Shown: positions 51,445 to 63,648, numbered from the stretch's first letter. The stretch: 64,000 nt of DNA from Leptodontidium sp. MPI-SDFR-AT-0119 (GCA_020726505.1 JAHLEZ010000001.1:3844001-3908000); one strand, 5' to 3'. The notes: generated by a model from the letters alone, not told the origin. Program-made: numbers and translations.

Positions 51445-54400
51445 TTAATCGACAAAGTCAACGAAATCCTTCAAGCCATCGATGAGGTCGGAGTCGAATT
51501 CGTTGACCCACGATGGAACTGAGGAAGCTCTTGTCATCGACTCGTCCTCTGTGACGCGACGGTGCTTGACTTCTGCTTGCTCTGGGCTTGCGGAAAGGGG
51601 CCTCTTTATAGCAGAGCTCTGAGTTGGAGGCGAGACTGTGGGCTTGTCGAAAGTTGCTCCAGGAGCAAAATTTTGCGCCATCTCATCGTCCTCCTCGAAC
51701 ATATCAAAATCAAACAAGTCATCACAGAAGCTGGATGACACGTTTGGAGGTGCTGACTTGGCTATGCCAGGGTCATCAAGTTCCATCATGGTGACCTCGA
51801 GACTCTCTATCGAATCATCTTGGTATGAAGAAACCGAAGCTGGTGCTGCAGCGTCCCGACTGTTCGATACAACCGACTCGAAGGGATCCAAGCTGTGTTC
51901 GAACGGGTCATCATCGAGTCCGAGAAGAGCAGTTGGCGAGGGGAATTCCAGCTCATCATCATAGTCTTTCAATCTCGAGGATTCACCAGTCTTCTTTTTG
52001 AGGAATGAAATTTCTAGCTCTTCGCCGTTCGCATAAGAAAACAGGGGCTTCTGTGTTAACCTCAGGCTGGGCTGATCTGCTTGAACACTGGTGTGAAGTT
52101 TGTGCAACTTCTGATAGTCTCGAGGAGCAATATTGGCGTACGAAACTGGAGAGAGGGTCTTCGAAAGGTCCACGATTTCGGCATTTTCAAAGTCCTCATC
52201 GTTGTATGTGCTTAGCTTGAGTTTTGGCTGAAATTCGTCAGCTTGGATACAACACCAGAGTAACATGGGCTTGCCTGGGACTTGTATTTCGCTCCAGGTG
52301 CAGTGCTTGCCTTCTTATCGGACTTCCCACCATCTGTGCTCGAAATTCCACCACTCTATTGTCGAGTCAGTAGGTTTCTAGGAACCTGAAGACACTTGCA
52401 GCTGAACAAACCTTCGCAGCTGACGTATCATTTCTATTTGTGCCTATAGATGGCTAATGTCTATATTAGCAACTAGATTCGAAATTTCTTGGATGGGGCG
52501 CAATCAACCAACCTTTCTTTTGGCCTTCCTTGGCCTGTCGACGCCCTCACGACAGCAGAGGTGTTTGCAAGGCTGGCCATTCTTCAGAAGCTGCCCATCA
52601 CGACAAGTGTGATTGCAAGTCCATCTGCCATTGGCCATTTGGAAGGATTCTAAGATCTCAACCTCCTTGGCCTCCTTCGGCCCTTTCACCTTCAGCTCTT
52701 TACCCTTCGTTGGTTTCTCAGTTGTCGACTTTGCTATGAGGTCTGCATCGTCGATATCGAGAAAATCATCAGAACCATAGTCGCTTTTCGCAACCTCGAC
52801 GCCGTTGGCTGCAGCAATCATGTCATCATCCCCTAAGCCGTCAGCACCAAACTCATCCGATTCCGTGAATAGACTTGGTCTGTTGGTTGTCTGCGGGTCC
52901 TTCGGTTCCGTGGCTGGAGGCGTTGGTGGGAATTCCGATGCAGGAATGTTGTGCTTGAGGAGACAAGTCTTGACCGTCCCTACAATGTCCTCACAGGCGA
53001 CCCAACATTTAATATCCACGTCATGTGCTAATAGCTCCACGGTAAATTTGATATCAAAGCCCCTTTCAAGCTTGGAGATATTTCCACGCCAGAAATGGAC
53101 CAATTCGCCATCGGTTGTTTCAGCCATGAAAGTCATGGAGGGCTTCCTATTCTTCCACACTGGGACCTTCGCGTTCTCATACGACAAGAAAGCTTTCACT
53201 TGAACCTTTGGTGGTCCCTTTGATCTTGCAGCAACTCTACCCACGATCTCAGAAGTTATCCTCAAGCTAGGGAAGGTAGAGATTGTGTCTTTGGTCTTCC
53301 TACCGAAAGGAGGATTCTTGGACATAAGTCGTTCGATTGTGGCAGTATCCATCTTGCCCAACTCTTCAACGCTTTGTATACTGTTACTGACGAGTTTTCG
53401 AGTTGCAACAGGGCCAAATTGAGGTATTTGTCTCAGCTGTAGATTGGAAAACTCCCAGAACCCTGCCGAAATGCTTCTTGCGAGATCAAGAGCATGTCGA
53501 GCAGAGATTGAGTCGCAGTCGTGAGCTTTGCAGTCGACAACGCAATGGATAAGGCGCTGAATGCGTTCGAATATGATGGTCTTCTCGGTTCCGAACTGTC
53601 GTCTGACTGCGGCGAAATCTTTCTCTGCGGGATCTTCAATGCCTCCAAGTTGGATTTGTATGAGTAGAGACACCTTGTGTGGTGTTGTTGTGATCGTCCC
53701 TTTGATAGGGTACTTGAGGAAAAGGGATTTGTTGAATTCACGAAGAAACGGCCTCTCGTTTGGTTTCATCCGAAAATCTCTAAACTCAGCAGCTTGACAG
53801 ATGATGTGGAGCTTTGGAAGTTAGCCGGGCCATAAGTGTTCTACGAAAACTTACAATCTGTTCTGTGCTCGCTCGTGGAGGGATAGTTAGAAGCAACTTC
53901 ATTGTCTCAAACTGCACCATGTAGCGAGACATCGCGGCTCCGTAATCAGTGCAACCAATCCGCTCCATATCACTGACTAGCTTGTGCTGTTGAAGAAGCG
54001 TGATGTCTCTCTCACAAACTTGTTCCAGGCGCCTGTCAGCATCTCCACCTGGGGATATGCCGTCAATCTTGTAGTAGTTCGGATTTTGACGCATACGTAC
54101 ACTGAAAAAGGTACCGGAGAGCCACCTCTTTGCATCGTAGACGTTCTTAATTGTGCCAAGACTGATTTCGGAATTCAGGTGCTCGATAAGATTGAGATGA
54201 AGTGTGCTCTCAAGAATATCCTGACCCGACACCATCTTTTTATAGCGATCGACCTTGTCGCTCCGCGTCATGATCACCGCTACGGCACTGCTGTCAAACT
54301 GGGGTCGACCTGCTCTTCCAAGCATTTGCATGACCTCCAAATCCGAATTCTCAACGAGGCGGCCATCTTGAAATCCAAATGTTCCTTTCAGCACAACAGT

Positions 54401-56495
54401 GTGGCACGGAAGATTGACTCCGACGGCCAAGGTGGATGTGCAGCAAATGACATTAATGTTGCCCTTCAAGAACCCCGTCTCGATTGCCGCTCGGTCATGG
54501 GGATCTAGACCGGCATGGTGATATGAAACTCCGCAAGAGACCAATTGCTGAAGTTCTCTGCCTTGCACCACAGTGTTCTTCAGTGGAGCAGGCCACACGC
54601 GTTCACTGGGACTCTGCCTGGACCACCATTCCGCTAAGAGTTGGGCAGTAGTCTCACAAGACTTTCTCGTGAAGCAGAAAACCATGATAGGCTTTTTTTG
54701 ACTGTACTGCCGAAGCAATGCTGGTAATTTGCCATCCAGCATCTTCTCGAATGCGAAGTCGTTGGAGCTACCATCGTAGCCATGGACGTACTTTTGGAGT
54801 TTCACCGGCCGAAATTCTTCTCCAAACTTCTCTCGGTGAGCAGGGATCTGAAGATTGGTGTGATCTCTACCCAGCCAGAGTGCAATATCTTCTGAGTTGG
54901 GGACTGTAGCGCTGAGAGCTACAAACCGGACGTTCGTACCCATTGTCTTCATGCGGGAAACGACAGCTTCCAACGTTGCACCTCTGGTATCTTTCAAAAT
55001 GTGTACCTCATCAATGAGGAACAGCTTGACCATTTGAACGAGCTTCTGGTGATCACTCCACTTGCGTGTGATACTATCCCACTTCTCTGGGGTTGTTACG
55101 ATGATTGAAGCATTGCGGACCCGTGTCATTTCTGCCTGGCTTGTATCACCAGTCAATTCAGCACACGAAAGATTCAGATGACTGAACTTTGCACCCCAAT
55201 CTCGCACACGCTCGGAGCATAAAGACTTGGTAGGAGCTTGATAGACGATCTTGAACTGTCTAGTCCCAAAACCTTCCACAGCTTTGCATATGGCCAGTTC
55301 AAGTAGGACCGTTTTCCCACTCCCTGTTGGAGCAGATACCACAACATTGTCGTTGGTCTTGTATATTGGAGCAAAACACTTGGATTGCGCAGCATTGAAC
55401 AGCTGATATGGGAAGATTTGACGAAAGCGATCAGGTAGTTCATGTGGAGAGATCAGCTGAATACCCTGTGCCATAGGCGGTGCGTGACTTAATGCAAGTG
55501 GCTTTGGTGCGGACCTGGAGGCAGGATATGCGGTCTGTCGTTGGGGAGTTTGTGGTATTTCACTCCGTTCTTCCGCATTCGGGCTGATGCCCAAATCAGA
55601 GTGCTCAAGGGTAGGAAATGTACGATTTGCGATTCTGCGGAGACTGACACGAGCTGTTGGGCTTGATCCTTGACCAGCGAGGGGAGACGAGCTGTAGGAA
55701 GATTGAAAGGCATTTGGGCTGCCAGTGAAACCATCTGGAAACATTAGACGGGGCCAATCATAACTAGAAATCTACTCACTGAGATTGAAGGGTGGTGTAA
55801 CCTGTTGCCTCTGAGGTTGAAGCTGGCTGAGCCTGTTTGAGTGCGATCCTGGGAAGAAGTTGCCACAGCCAAGAGTTGGCTGCCCATGAATCATTGATTG
55901 TTGCATAAGGAAGTCGGTTGGCGATGGATCTGGAGCTCCATTTGGTGCCATGGTCTCGTGCCTGGATTGTGCTTGACTGAATTGCAGATCTCTATTGATG
56001 CCTAGCAAGGGTTGTGTTTGTCTCAGGGGCATCGATTGCTGCGTCAACATGGCAGTTGCCAGCGGGCTGACTGGGTCTGTGGACTGCATGCTGAGCTGTT
56101 TGGGGAGAGCTTGACTGAGTGCCGCACCGTTCCGCAGGTTCTGGGTAAACTTGAAGTGATTATCGGCATTGATGATTGTTCTAGGCTCCCGCTCTGGTTG
56201 ATTGTACATGGTGGGAGGAGCAAAAGAGAGTCTTGTACCGGACAGATCTAGACCTGGGAGCAGGACGTATCAGAATACAAACACGTAGGGAGGTGTTGCG
56301 GGAGAACGAACCGTAGGTGTTGCTGAGAGGAGCAGGCTCTTGTACAGACTGCCGCAGTCCAGGTCCAGGTGCGAATCTCCACTCGCTTTGGATTCGCTCT
56401 TCTTGCTGGTATCCTTTGGAGCGTCCATTTGGGAGGTCATAGGTGGCCGCTGTCTGCAAAAGCCGCTGGATGTGGCGGTCTGGTTGTCTCTCCAT
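51445..56495 (-). CDS. mer3: Meiotic crossover DNA helicase Mer3/Hfm1
   Basis: 3'-5' DNA helicase of the ZMM group that stabilises joint molecules for interfering crossovers. Seven exons: 56495-56312, 56247-55780, 55734-53855, 53811-52513, 52453-52412, 52355-52275 and 52227-51445. They sum to 4737 nt, 1578 residues. Helicase motifs: VSAPTGSGKT (Walker A, about 350-359), VTTPEKWDS, FLIDEVHILKD (DEVH box), ALSATVPN, MVFCFTRKSCE, STLAVGVNLPCHTVV and QMLGRAGRPQFD. A winged-helix and Sec63-like domain follows (CQAAEFRDFRMKPNERP onwards), then a Cys/His cluster, CNHTCRDGQLLKNGQPC and KHLCCREG. The N- and C-terminal tails are disordered. The intron at 52228-52274 (47 bp) uses a GC donor, required by frame. 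The start at 56495 (MERQPDRHIQRLL) is chosen because the first exon joins in phase. Lies tail to tail with hop1. Confidence 0.93.
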
Positions 56496-57165
56496 GTTGG
56501 GATACGAAAGGAAATCAAGACGGCCACCAGGTGAAAGGATGAGATATGAAAGTAGAGGAACTAGCAGAAAGAGACAGCAGATATAGGAAGAAATCAAACA
56601 CTTGGAAATCTTATCTTGAAAGAAGACTCTCAGAGCTTGTTGGCGTTGCCCATGGCGGCAAAGCGATGAGTGAAGCTTGAAGATGGTAGGAAAATGGTGA
56701 TGAGTGGAGATGAAATGGGAAGGGAGGCAGGGGTAGCGGCGATTTCTCAGTACCCCCGATTCCAGGCATGTGACGAGCCCTTTTGCCCTTCGGAACTCCT
56801 TAATAACCATGCAGGATGGAAGGATACAGACTTGACCTAGTTTCGAAGGATAAACGGAAAGAAAGACAAGAATACAAAGTCTATTTGAATGCTGTGGAGC
56901 TGTGCTACTTTTCAGTATACACCACGTGATAATATCACGTTTGCCCCTGAGAATCGCTGGCAGCCTACCTGATGCTATCCCAAGCAGCTGCATGAAACCC
57001 AAGCCATCAACCATAAACGCCGACGATCATGCTACCAACCCGCTGTACGAGGGTCCCCGTATCTTGCTTCCATGTCCTTTTCCCATTTTGGCACATTGAG
57101 CCTGAGCACCCGCTCTTTTGACCAGCCCCCATGTAATGTTACACCGTTTCCCATCATGAATGTAC
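56496..57165. other. Intergenic between mer3 and the nucleotide-sugar transporter
   Basis: Contains the mer3 promoter and the transporter 3' UTR. Frames here do not look coding. Confidence 0.5.
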
Positions 57166-58810
57166 TTAATCGTCTCTCTTTATTTTGCCTCTCGATGATC
57201 CAACCCGCGAATGATGTCTCATGGGCGAGCTCGGCCGCGATGTTGATAGTGCCGCTTGCTTGACATTCTCCAGAGGCTCAACGGTCAGCATCTTGGTTTC
57301 TTCCAATCTTGGTGTGTAGCCGTTGTCAATTGTCGTCTTTTCGTAACTCGCAATGTTGATAGGTGGCGGGCGACCTCTCTTTCTGTCCGCACCGCTGTAC
57401 AAATATGTTGCAAAGATGACAACTGCCGTGCCAATTACAAACTAAAAGGGAATAGTCAGTGACCGCACTCTTCACCGCTGATTATCAGTCGGTAACTTAC
57501 ATTGAGGGTGACTTGAAAGTCGAAGAAGAAAACGCTGAACAAAAAGCTGAGGATGATGCTGATCGAAGTAGCGAAATTCTTGAGGAGATTGTCGGCGTAG
57601 TTGATGCACATGGCCACTAGCACCCCACCAAGAGCCTGGAAGACAATAGCAACCCACACAACTGCATTGTACCCGTCAAAGAACCCGTTCTTGGCGATCT
57701 CCTCTCCATCCTTGAAAATGACCCCAACGATCAAGGCTGGGAACAGCGAGTAGAAAGATAACTGGACATTACGGGTCCAGACAGTGACATGCTGTGTGGA
57801 CTGCTTCAGGACCTTTTCGAAGTATACTCCCGTCAACCCAGAGATTACTGCCGCAACCAAAACTGCAGTAAGGCCCATAGAGTAATTCATGGCAGGCTTT
57901 ACGAGTCCCATATCCTCTTGAATGCCCTCATACGTTGCTGAACGTTTCGTAAGCCCCTCCATGCCCCGCTTTGTCAACTCCCTCGCTACCTCTCCAGCTC
58001 CGTTTGTCAATTGGCCGAGTTCGTGGAAGGATCGAGGAAAGTAAAATCGAGAGTTCGAGTCTGTGATGGGAGAGTATGCATCAGAGTCAGAGCCGGGTAA
58101 CTGTACAATTGCAACCCCAACTGTCAGTAGCACCAGAGCTATCCATTTCTTCGAGGAAAGGTGTCGGCCAAGCATAGTGACACTAAACAGAGCAGTTGTA
58201 AGAATCTGGGAACCAATTAGCCACAATTCAAAAGTTCCAGATCACTCTAGAAACATTACCTTTAACTGATATAGTATTTGAAAATGCACCGCATCCAAGT
58301 TGCTGACCGCTACATATTGTAGGGAATTCTGCAGTGTGTATAGCGTCGCAGGAATGGCCAGCTTCCAACCATCCCCCGAGAATACAGACATATATAATTG
58401 CTCGAAAAGTACTGTCGCAGGCGTCGAAGGTGGGAGGGTTTGTGATATATCGTACATTGCAATCGTCAAGGAGACGGCGAGTTTTATAACTTCGTTGAGG
58501 AAAACAGCTGTCGAGGTAAAGTATCGATGGCCGCCCACTGAAGGCATTGTCCGCGAATAGTGCATGATCTGTAATTTTTGTCAATTGGGCTGTTCTTGTT
58601 CTTCTGTATTGTTGTTTGGGGCTCGACTGCTCGTCGTCGGAGGGGTACTGACGAGTATCAGGGCGGAATTCTGAAATGTGAGCTATTTGAAATTAGCATG
58701 ATTCCAATTCGGCAGATCCTCAGAGTTTCTTTTACTGTGATGAGAGAGACATGCTTCATAGGCACGCCCATAAAAGAGGGTGCCTTCGAAGGCGCGTCAT
58801 GGACTGCCAT
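57166..58810 (-). CDS. UDP-galactose/nucleotide-sugar transporter
   Basis: Golgi antiporter importing UDP-galactose (family SLC35A, fungal Gms1/UgtA type) for lumenal galactosylation. Five exons, all joined in phase 0: 58810-58736, 58682-58653, 58568-58260, 58205-57501 and 57441-57166, giving 464 residues. Exon 2 is only 30 nt and encodes LTFQNSALIL. Family landmarks: MKHVSLIT, LTFQNSALILIMHYSR, NEVIKLAVSLTIA, YTLQNSLQYVAVSNLDA, FQILYQLK, GLTGVYFEKVLK, VWTRNVQLSFYSLFPAL, GVLVAMCINYADNLLKNFAT and FFFDFQVTLNFVIGTAVV. About ten hydrophobic helices are evident. A loop of about 70 residues between helices (SDSDAYSPITDSNSRF onwards) and a basic cytoplasmic tail (RKRGRPPP, SSRGKIKRDD) are additions to the core. 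Whether it moves UDP-galactose alone cannot be read from sequence. Confidence 0.9.
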
Positions 58811-60303
58811 TGCTACCCCTTTGCCCAGCGAGGGCCTCTTCCTGTTCTTTTCACGGTACGGTTTCCAGTGAGAGGGCACGTAACGCAGCTTTCGGAGGAA
58901 AGACGAGGTCAGAGAATGTCCAAAATGCAATGCGGTCCAACAATGTATTTGCCCTATGTGCAGGCCAGCGGTGTGTGGAAAGGACTGGTCTCGACCAGAC
59001 TCGATGCGATGCGATTCGAGTTGACTTGGCTGTCTTGAACTATTTGCAACTAAGACTGTGCTCTCTGCTTAGAAAATGTCGCAGTCGACCAATCGATGGA
59101 GACGCTCTTGCTGTGGCTGCAACACCCACCCTGACCCTGGGGGTTTGACGTGCAGTACTGTCAGAAAAGGAGAACCCTGCTTCAAGCCTGTGATTGTACC
59201 TGCTCGCTGCTTCTGGGGAAAACCAGCGCCACTCGATACCTGGTCGGGCTGGGCTGAAGCTTCAAGCAAGCTTTTTCCACGCAGGGCTGGGGAGAAAGAA
59301 AACAAAATATATTACAATATTGTTAATACTTCCATAGGAGATTTCAGCAAGAGTGTTGGCCAGGACAGCGGGAGAGGAAAGGGACGAGAGAGAAAACGCA
59401 TCCTACGCACGATTAATGCAGTCTCTTCAGGACTCGAAACACCGCTCGTGATCACTATTCGTGCCTGTCGTTTGATGGTCACACTGTCCACCGAGGTTCT
59501 CCACACACATGTAGTGATGCAGCATCACCGCCGCCAGCACCTGCATTTCTGCCCATTTCCCGGTAACGTGGTCCAATACAGTCGACCATCCGGACGGCTC
59601 TTGGCTGGAAAATAGTGATGGGGTGGGAATGGCTGAGGCTTGCAGACCGCCTAAGATCAGATGAGCTCTATTGGTCTGATGCTCACACGACATCGACTTG
59701 CCGAACAATCGGGGTCAGCTGCTGAGATGAGATGAGTTTGGATGGGATGGATTGTTGAACATGCAGACCTCGGCTGAGTGCCGAACAATCATTCATTAGT
59801 GCCAGCCAGTCCGTGTTCAGCAACTCCTTTTTTTGTTGCTTGTGGAGTTCATGTCTTGTAAAGATAGCATGACATGCATGAAGGTCATTTGATTTCAAGT
59901 GGTACAAAAAAAATATCCCTTTGTCTCGTGGCGTGGTTGGCTCGATGTAAGTCATCAAAACAAAGTCTCAAGTCCGATGAGCCCTGCCTAGGCAAATTGT
60001 AGGAGACTAGGAGTCTGAGAGTCTGAGAGTCTGAGAGTCTGAGAGTCTGAGAGTCTGAGAGTCTAGGAGTAGAATGGGAGATAATCTCTCCAACTCTCAT
60101 CGATAATACAGGTGGCTATTTACATATTACTATTTACGTTCCATCATCCCGCCGCCCAGACTAAATCTGTCCATAGGTAACCCTAGTATGCCCTTGAAAT
60201 CCGAATATGGGTATAAAATGCATCCAAGTCAAAACAAAAGAAACAAGACGACAAATGAGATTTGTACAAAGCAGAGTGTCTCAAACTTCCACTACATTAT
60301 ATA
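58811..60303. other. Intergenic, includes 8-bp tandem repeat
   Basis: Promoter side of the transporter and 3' flank of the large unknown gene. Open frames at 58780-59148 and 59076-59615 lack family motifs. No gene is supported. Confidence 0.5.
60011..60064. repeat. 8-bp tandem repeat (GAGTCTGA)n
   Basis: Six exact copies plus a partial seventh of GAGTCTGA, about 240 bp beyond the stop codon of the unknown minus-strand gene. Confidence 0.9.
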
Positions 60304-62658
60304 TTACACATTCCATAGCATAGGCTCTTCATCTGCTAGGAAATCGTCGCTGTTGGCGACACTGTTGTCGTCAATGAATCTGACTCCAGTATTTCTCTTC
60401 TTGGAGGCCGTTGTAGAAGACCTTTCGGGCTTGAATCCTCGCGCTGAACCCACTGCGCTGAGCCTTGCAGCGGAAGGTGGCGTGAGAGAAGATACTGTAT
60501 CTTGCCTTTGAAGAGGCGCAACAAAGGAGTCCGGCCTTGGCTTTCCTCTTCGTGGCGGGGCCCAGCTCGTCCTGGGCGTCGATTCTTCGTCAGATCCATA
60601 GCCCATAAACCCATCGAGATCTGGAGATGGTTCCGCGGTGTCGATGGACTGTGTAGAGACGATAGGCGTATCAAGGTAGAGGAGTATCGTTTGCTTTTTG
60701 TCTGCTCCTTTAGCAGGGCGGAGAGTGCTTGCAGAAGATCTCGCTGTAACAGAGGAGAGCCTGGTATGTTGGCTTTCGGATTCTCGCGGTGGAGTCTTCA
60801 TCGTAGTCTCATGCTCTTCGATAATCTCTTCCCGCATACGAGCCCTCTTTCGGCGAAGTGCCTCTAGGAGAGCTTCCTCTTGCTGAGTTACAGCCATGAA
60901 TCGACTGCTGCGCTCTGATGTTTGGCGGAACATCATGGAACTTGGCGATAGCGGTGGTGTATAAGGGGCCTGTAAGGATTGTATAGAAGCGATTGAGGGT
61001 GGCTTCACTCGTGAGGATGTGCCAGACCTAACTGATGCTGGCTTGTCATTTTTGTCCCTCTGTGATGAGATCTGGGAATGACGTTGAGGGCGAGATGAAG
61101 GGGGGGTTGCAAGCTGGGGAGGAGGAGTCCATGGGCCAGATAGTCGAGAGCTTGTCGTTGATGTTTCGGGCACGGTAAGAAAAGGGGCTTGTTGCGAAGG
61201 GGTGCTCCTCTGCCCATAATTTCTGGCCGTCAGCCCGCCGGATTGCTGCCTGCTCTCTCTTGGCAGAGGTGAACTAGCCATAGGAGAGCCACTGCTGCTT
61301 TTACCTCTGGACTGTGGTCCGAGGGACAGGCCTGGGTCAGTGTCTGAATCATCCTCAGAGTCCGATGAGAGTGAAAGTACGCTCTTTTCTTGCAAGTCAG
61401 AGTGCGAGAACGAACTTCCTGCAGTGGTTTTCGATGCCCTGGTGTTCCGACTGGAAATACTTGCAGCACTCGTAGACTCCCAATTGGAATTGGGAGGAGT
61501 CAAACTTGAGGGGGTCAGGCTTGACGGGGTCAAATTGGCGGCTGCCAAGCTAGTCTGGACGTTTTTCCAGGAGAATGGTTCCTTCTCCGCAGAGCTCGAC
61601 GGTGGCTCTGGAGCTTTCTTCGTTGAGTCCAAATTTGGATCTATCCTCGTATGCTTGTTGTCTCGTGCAGCAGTAGGCATGCGGTCAGGCACTCTCGATT
61701 CGGGTATTTGGTCCATCCGCGGAGAACGAACAGGGAGGATCTCGTAGTGGTCATATAGTTGCAGAAGAGTACCATTCGTCTGGCGTTGCTCATGCGATTT
61801 GTCTGAGCGGATGCTATATTTTTGAGACTGCATAGATTCCTTCGAGAGTGATTTTTTGAGCTTACGTCTTGTCGATTCCGGAATCAAACTTCCCGCACTG
61901 TGTGACCCATTTGTAGATGCTGAGGATGGAGAAGGTGACAAGTAATCTGAATCCGATTTATCTCCATGTCTGCGCGATTTTGGGAACAGCTTTGTCAAAT
62001 CCAACCGGCCTGGTTTCTTCCTCTTCTCAGGCGATTGGGTTTCTTGAAATCCACTATCCTGGTGCTTGTTGCTCGCCGCAAAATGCCCATTAAATGGGTC
62101 GAGAGTTGTCTCAACTTGCAGTAATGGGCTCCTTTGAACAACAGGGGGACATCCCTTTCGTAAGGCCAAGTCCCGAGCAGATGAAGCTGAAGTTTGCTGA
62201 GATATCGAGAGGGGGGTTTTCTGCCGGTCGTAGAATGATTTCAGGGTGGAGGATGAGTCCTCGTTTCTCAAACGTCCGCTCCTATCCGAAGTTGTTGCCG
62301 TCCCATCTTCTACATAACGTCGTCCGAGCAATGTCGAAGAAGCTTTCTCGCTCATGCCTTTGGGCAAACCCGACTCATGTTCCCAATTCCCAGACTGTAA
62401 TTCATGGACGCTCTCTGCCGAACGTGTGGAGTCAGATATGGATATGCTCATACCGCTTGATCTAGAACCCGGGTGCCTCCATTGTTGATGTCCCTCTTCT
62501 CGAATTGACGACATATCGATATTGAGATTACTCGAAGTGCCCAGGATCCTCTGAGCCTTGGACAAATTGTTCCCTGGCACAGATGGCGTAATCACCGGTG
62601 CGCCCTCTTTGTGTTTCCGGCCAGGAATCGGAAAGGAAAATTTGCTTGTTCGACCCAT
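60304..62658 (-). CDS. Large disordered unknown protein
   Basis: Single exon, 784 residues. The start is taken at 62658 (MGRTSKFSFPIPGRKHKE); a slightly longer non-ATG extension is ignored. The protein is Ser/Pro/Arg-rich and mostly predicted disordered by eye. Conserved-looking islands: the basic N-terminus, KKPGRLDLTKLFPKSRRHGD (about 225), a PYTPPLSPSSMMFRQ motif followed by a charged helix (QEEALLEALRRKRARMREEI, about 610-635), and a C-terminal FIDDNSVANSDDFLADEEP. TPSSL is repeated in tandem (LTPSSLTPSSLTPPNSN). A TP/SP-rich protein with one coiled coil suggests a phosphoregulated cytoskeletal or signalling scaffold, but this is only inference. Confidence 0.75.
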   Translation of the reverse strand: MGRTSKFSFPIPGRKHKEGAPVITPSVPGNNLSKAQRILGTSSNLNIDMSSIREEGHQQWRHPGSRSSGMSISISDSTRSAESVHELQSGNWEHESGLPKGMSEKASSTLLGRRYVEDGTATTSDRSGRLRNEDSSSTLKSFYDRQKTPLSISQQTSASSARDLALRKGCPPVVQRSPLLQVETTLDPFNGHFAASNKHQDSGFQETQSPEKRKKPGRLDLTKLFPKSRRHGDKSDSDYLSPSPSSASTNGSHSAGSLIPESTRRKLKKSLSKESMQSQKYSIRSDKSHEQRQTNGTLLQLYDHYEILPVRSPRMDQIPESRVPDRMPTAARDNKHTRIDPNLDSTKKAPEPPSSSAEKEPFSWKNVQTSLAAANLTPSSLTPSSLTPPNSNWESTSAASISSRNTRASKTTAGSSFSHSDLQEKSVLSLSSDSEDDSDTDPGLSLGPQSRGKSSSGSPMASSPLPRESRQQSGGLTARNYGQRSTPSQQAPFLTVPETSTTSSRLSGPWTPPPQLATPPSSRPQRHSQISSQRDKNDKPASVRSGTSSRVKPPSIASIQSLQAPYTPPLSPSSMMFRQTSERSSRFMAVTQQEEALLEALRRKRARMREEIIEEHETTMKTPPRESESQHTRLSSVTARSSASTLRPAKGADKKQTILLYLDTPIVSTQSIDTAEPSPDLDGFMGYGSDEESTPRTSWAPPRRGKPRPDSFVAPLQRQDTVSSLTPPSAARLSAVGSARGFKPERSSTTASKKRNTGVRFIDDNSVANSDDFLADEEPMLWNV

Positions 62659-63348
62659 CGTTCCTCCGTTTGGCAATTCAAGTTCGCAAGGCAGCTTTCG
62701 AAAGCAGAACGAAGCTTCGTGGTGGCTGCTTGAGACTGTGACCTCTCACCGTAAATTGTCGATTCGTCAGTGAGACATCGCAATATAGCGTTCAGTGACG
62801 AGGGGTCCGCAAGCAGAGCAGATCGTCTTCTCGGCGGGGTCGGCAGCAACTTGGTGGTTGTCAATTGTAAGTGAGTGTGTGGTATTCGTCCGCCTGTGAC
62901 TTTCCGTCTCAACTCTCTAGCAATAGTCGCGGTGCAATTGAGGGGCGAAGGGAATTGAGGAAGAAGAGGAGAAACGAGAAGCCAGGCCACTGCTGGCTGT
63001 CCGATACCATACCTATATCTCGGTCCAGCTTTGCCAGACGCTCGGACTTAGACATCCACCATCTGTCGTCTGGTGTGGCCAGAAAGGGTCACGGCGGTGC
63101 TCTGCAATCTCCATCATGTTCGACGCTCGGCAGCCAATTGCGGGGCGAAAGCGTTTGCGGAATAGTTTGGGTGAAGCGTCCAGGGCGATGTTCAGGGATT
63201 ATCGCGCCATGAGATAGCGCATCTTGGTGTTCTGAAGAGGTAAAGATGGCTCTGAACACGAGGGACCTGCTTCAACCTCATGAGACGCTGTAGTTGTAAC
63301 TCGTCGATGAAATACGACTCTGTGTCTGGCGATGATCATGTCTTGCTT
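62659..63348. other. Upstream region of the large unknown gene
   Basis: Frames on both strands (62592-62990 minus, 62871-63212 plus) lack recognisable motifs. Probably promoter and leader of the minus-strand gene. Confidence 0.45.
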
Positions 63349-63648
63349 CTAGAAGTCATCTTGGAAGATTGAATCCTTCTGGATCCGTGGCCAATTGTCT
63401 GTCGTCCAGTCTCCAGAATCAGGGGTTGACATCCCGCCATCCGAATCGGCACTTATCCGCCTCTTCAAACGGAAGTTTCCTGGCCCAATATTCCCTCTGT
63501 TCTGCAAAACGATAATGGTTGCTCGAGTAGCGTCCACTACATGAATCAAGCTGTCGCTTGTTTCTCCGCAGTTCGCTCTCTGGCAATTATCGGCGACGTG
63601 ATCGGGAAAATAGCCAATTAATGAAATGAAGGAGAGAGATGGTTTCAA
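63349..63648 (-). CDS. Possible terminal exon of an unknown gene
   Basis: An open frame reading VADNCQRANCGETSDSLIHV and VLQNRGNIGPGNFRLKRRIS, ending QKDSIFQDDF before TAG at 63349. Composition looks protein-like, and the tail resembles a real C-terminus. There is no ATG at its 5' end. A GTGAGT donor at about 63824, following a protein-like stretch (EFKLLKDQAANTSSQ), could mark an upstream exon. The gene would be on the minus strand, with its start near or beyond 63900. No family recognised. Confidence 0.3.
   Translation of the reverse strand: MKPSLSFISLIGYFPDHVADNCQRANCGETSDSLIHVVDATRATIIVLQNRGNIGPGNFRLKRRISADSDGGMSTPDSGDWTTDNWPRIQKDSIFQDDF

Noticed and set aside
56181..57014. 277-codon minus-strand frame upstream of mer3
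   Set aside because: Only the part after residue M at 56495 belongs to a gene (mer3 exon 1). The upstream part is promoter DNA and the part after 56312 reads through an intron.
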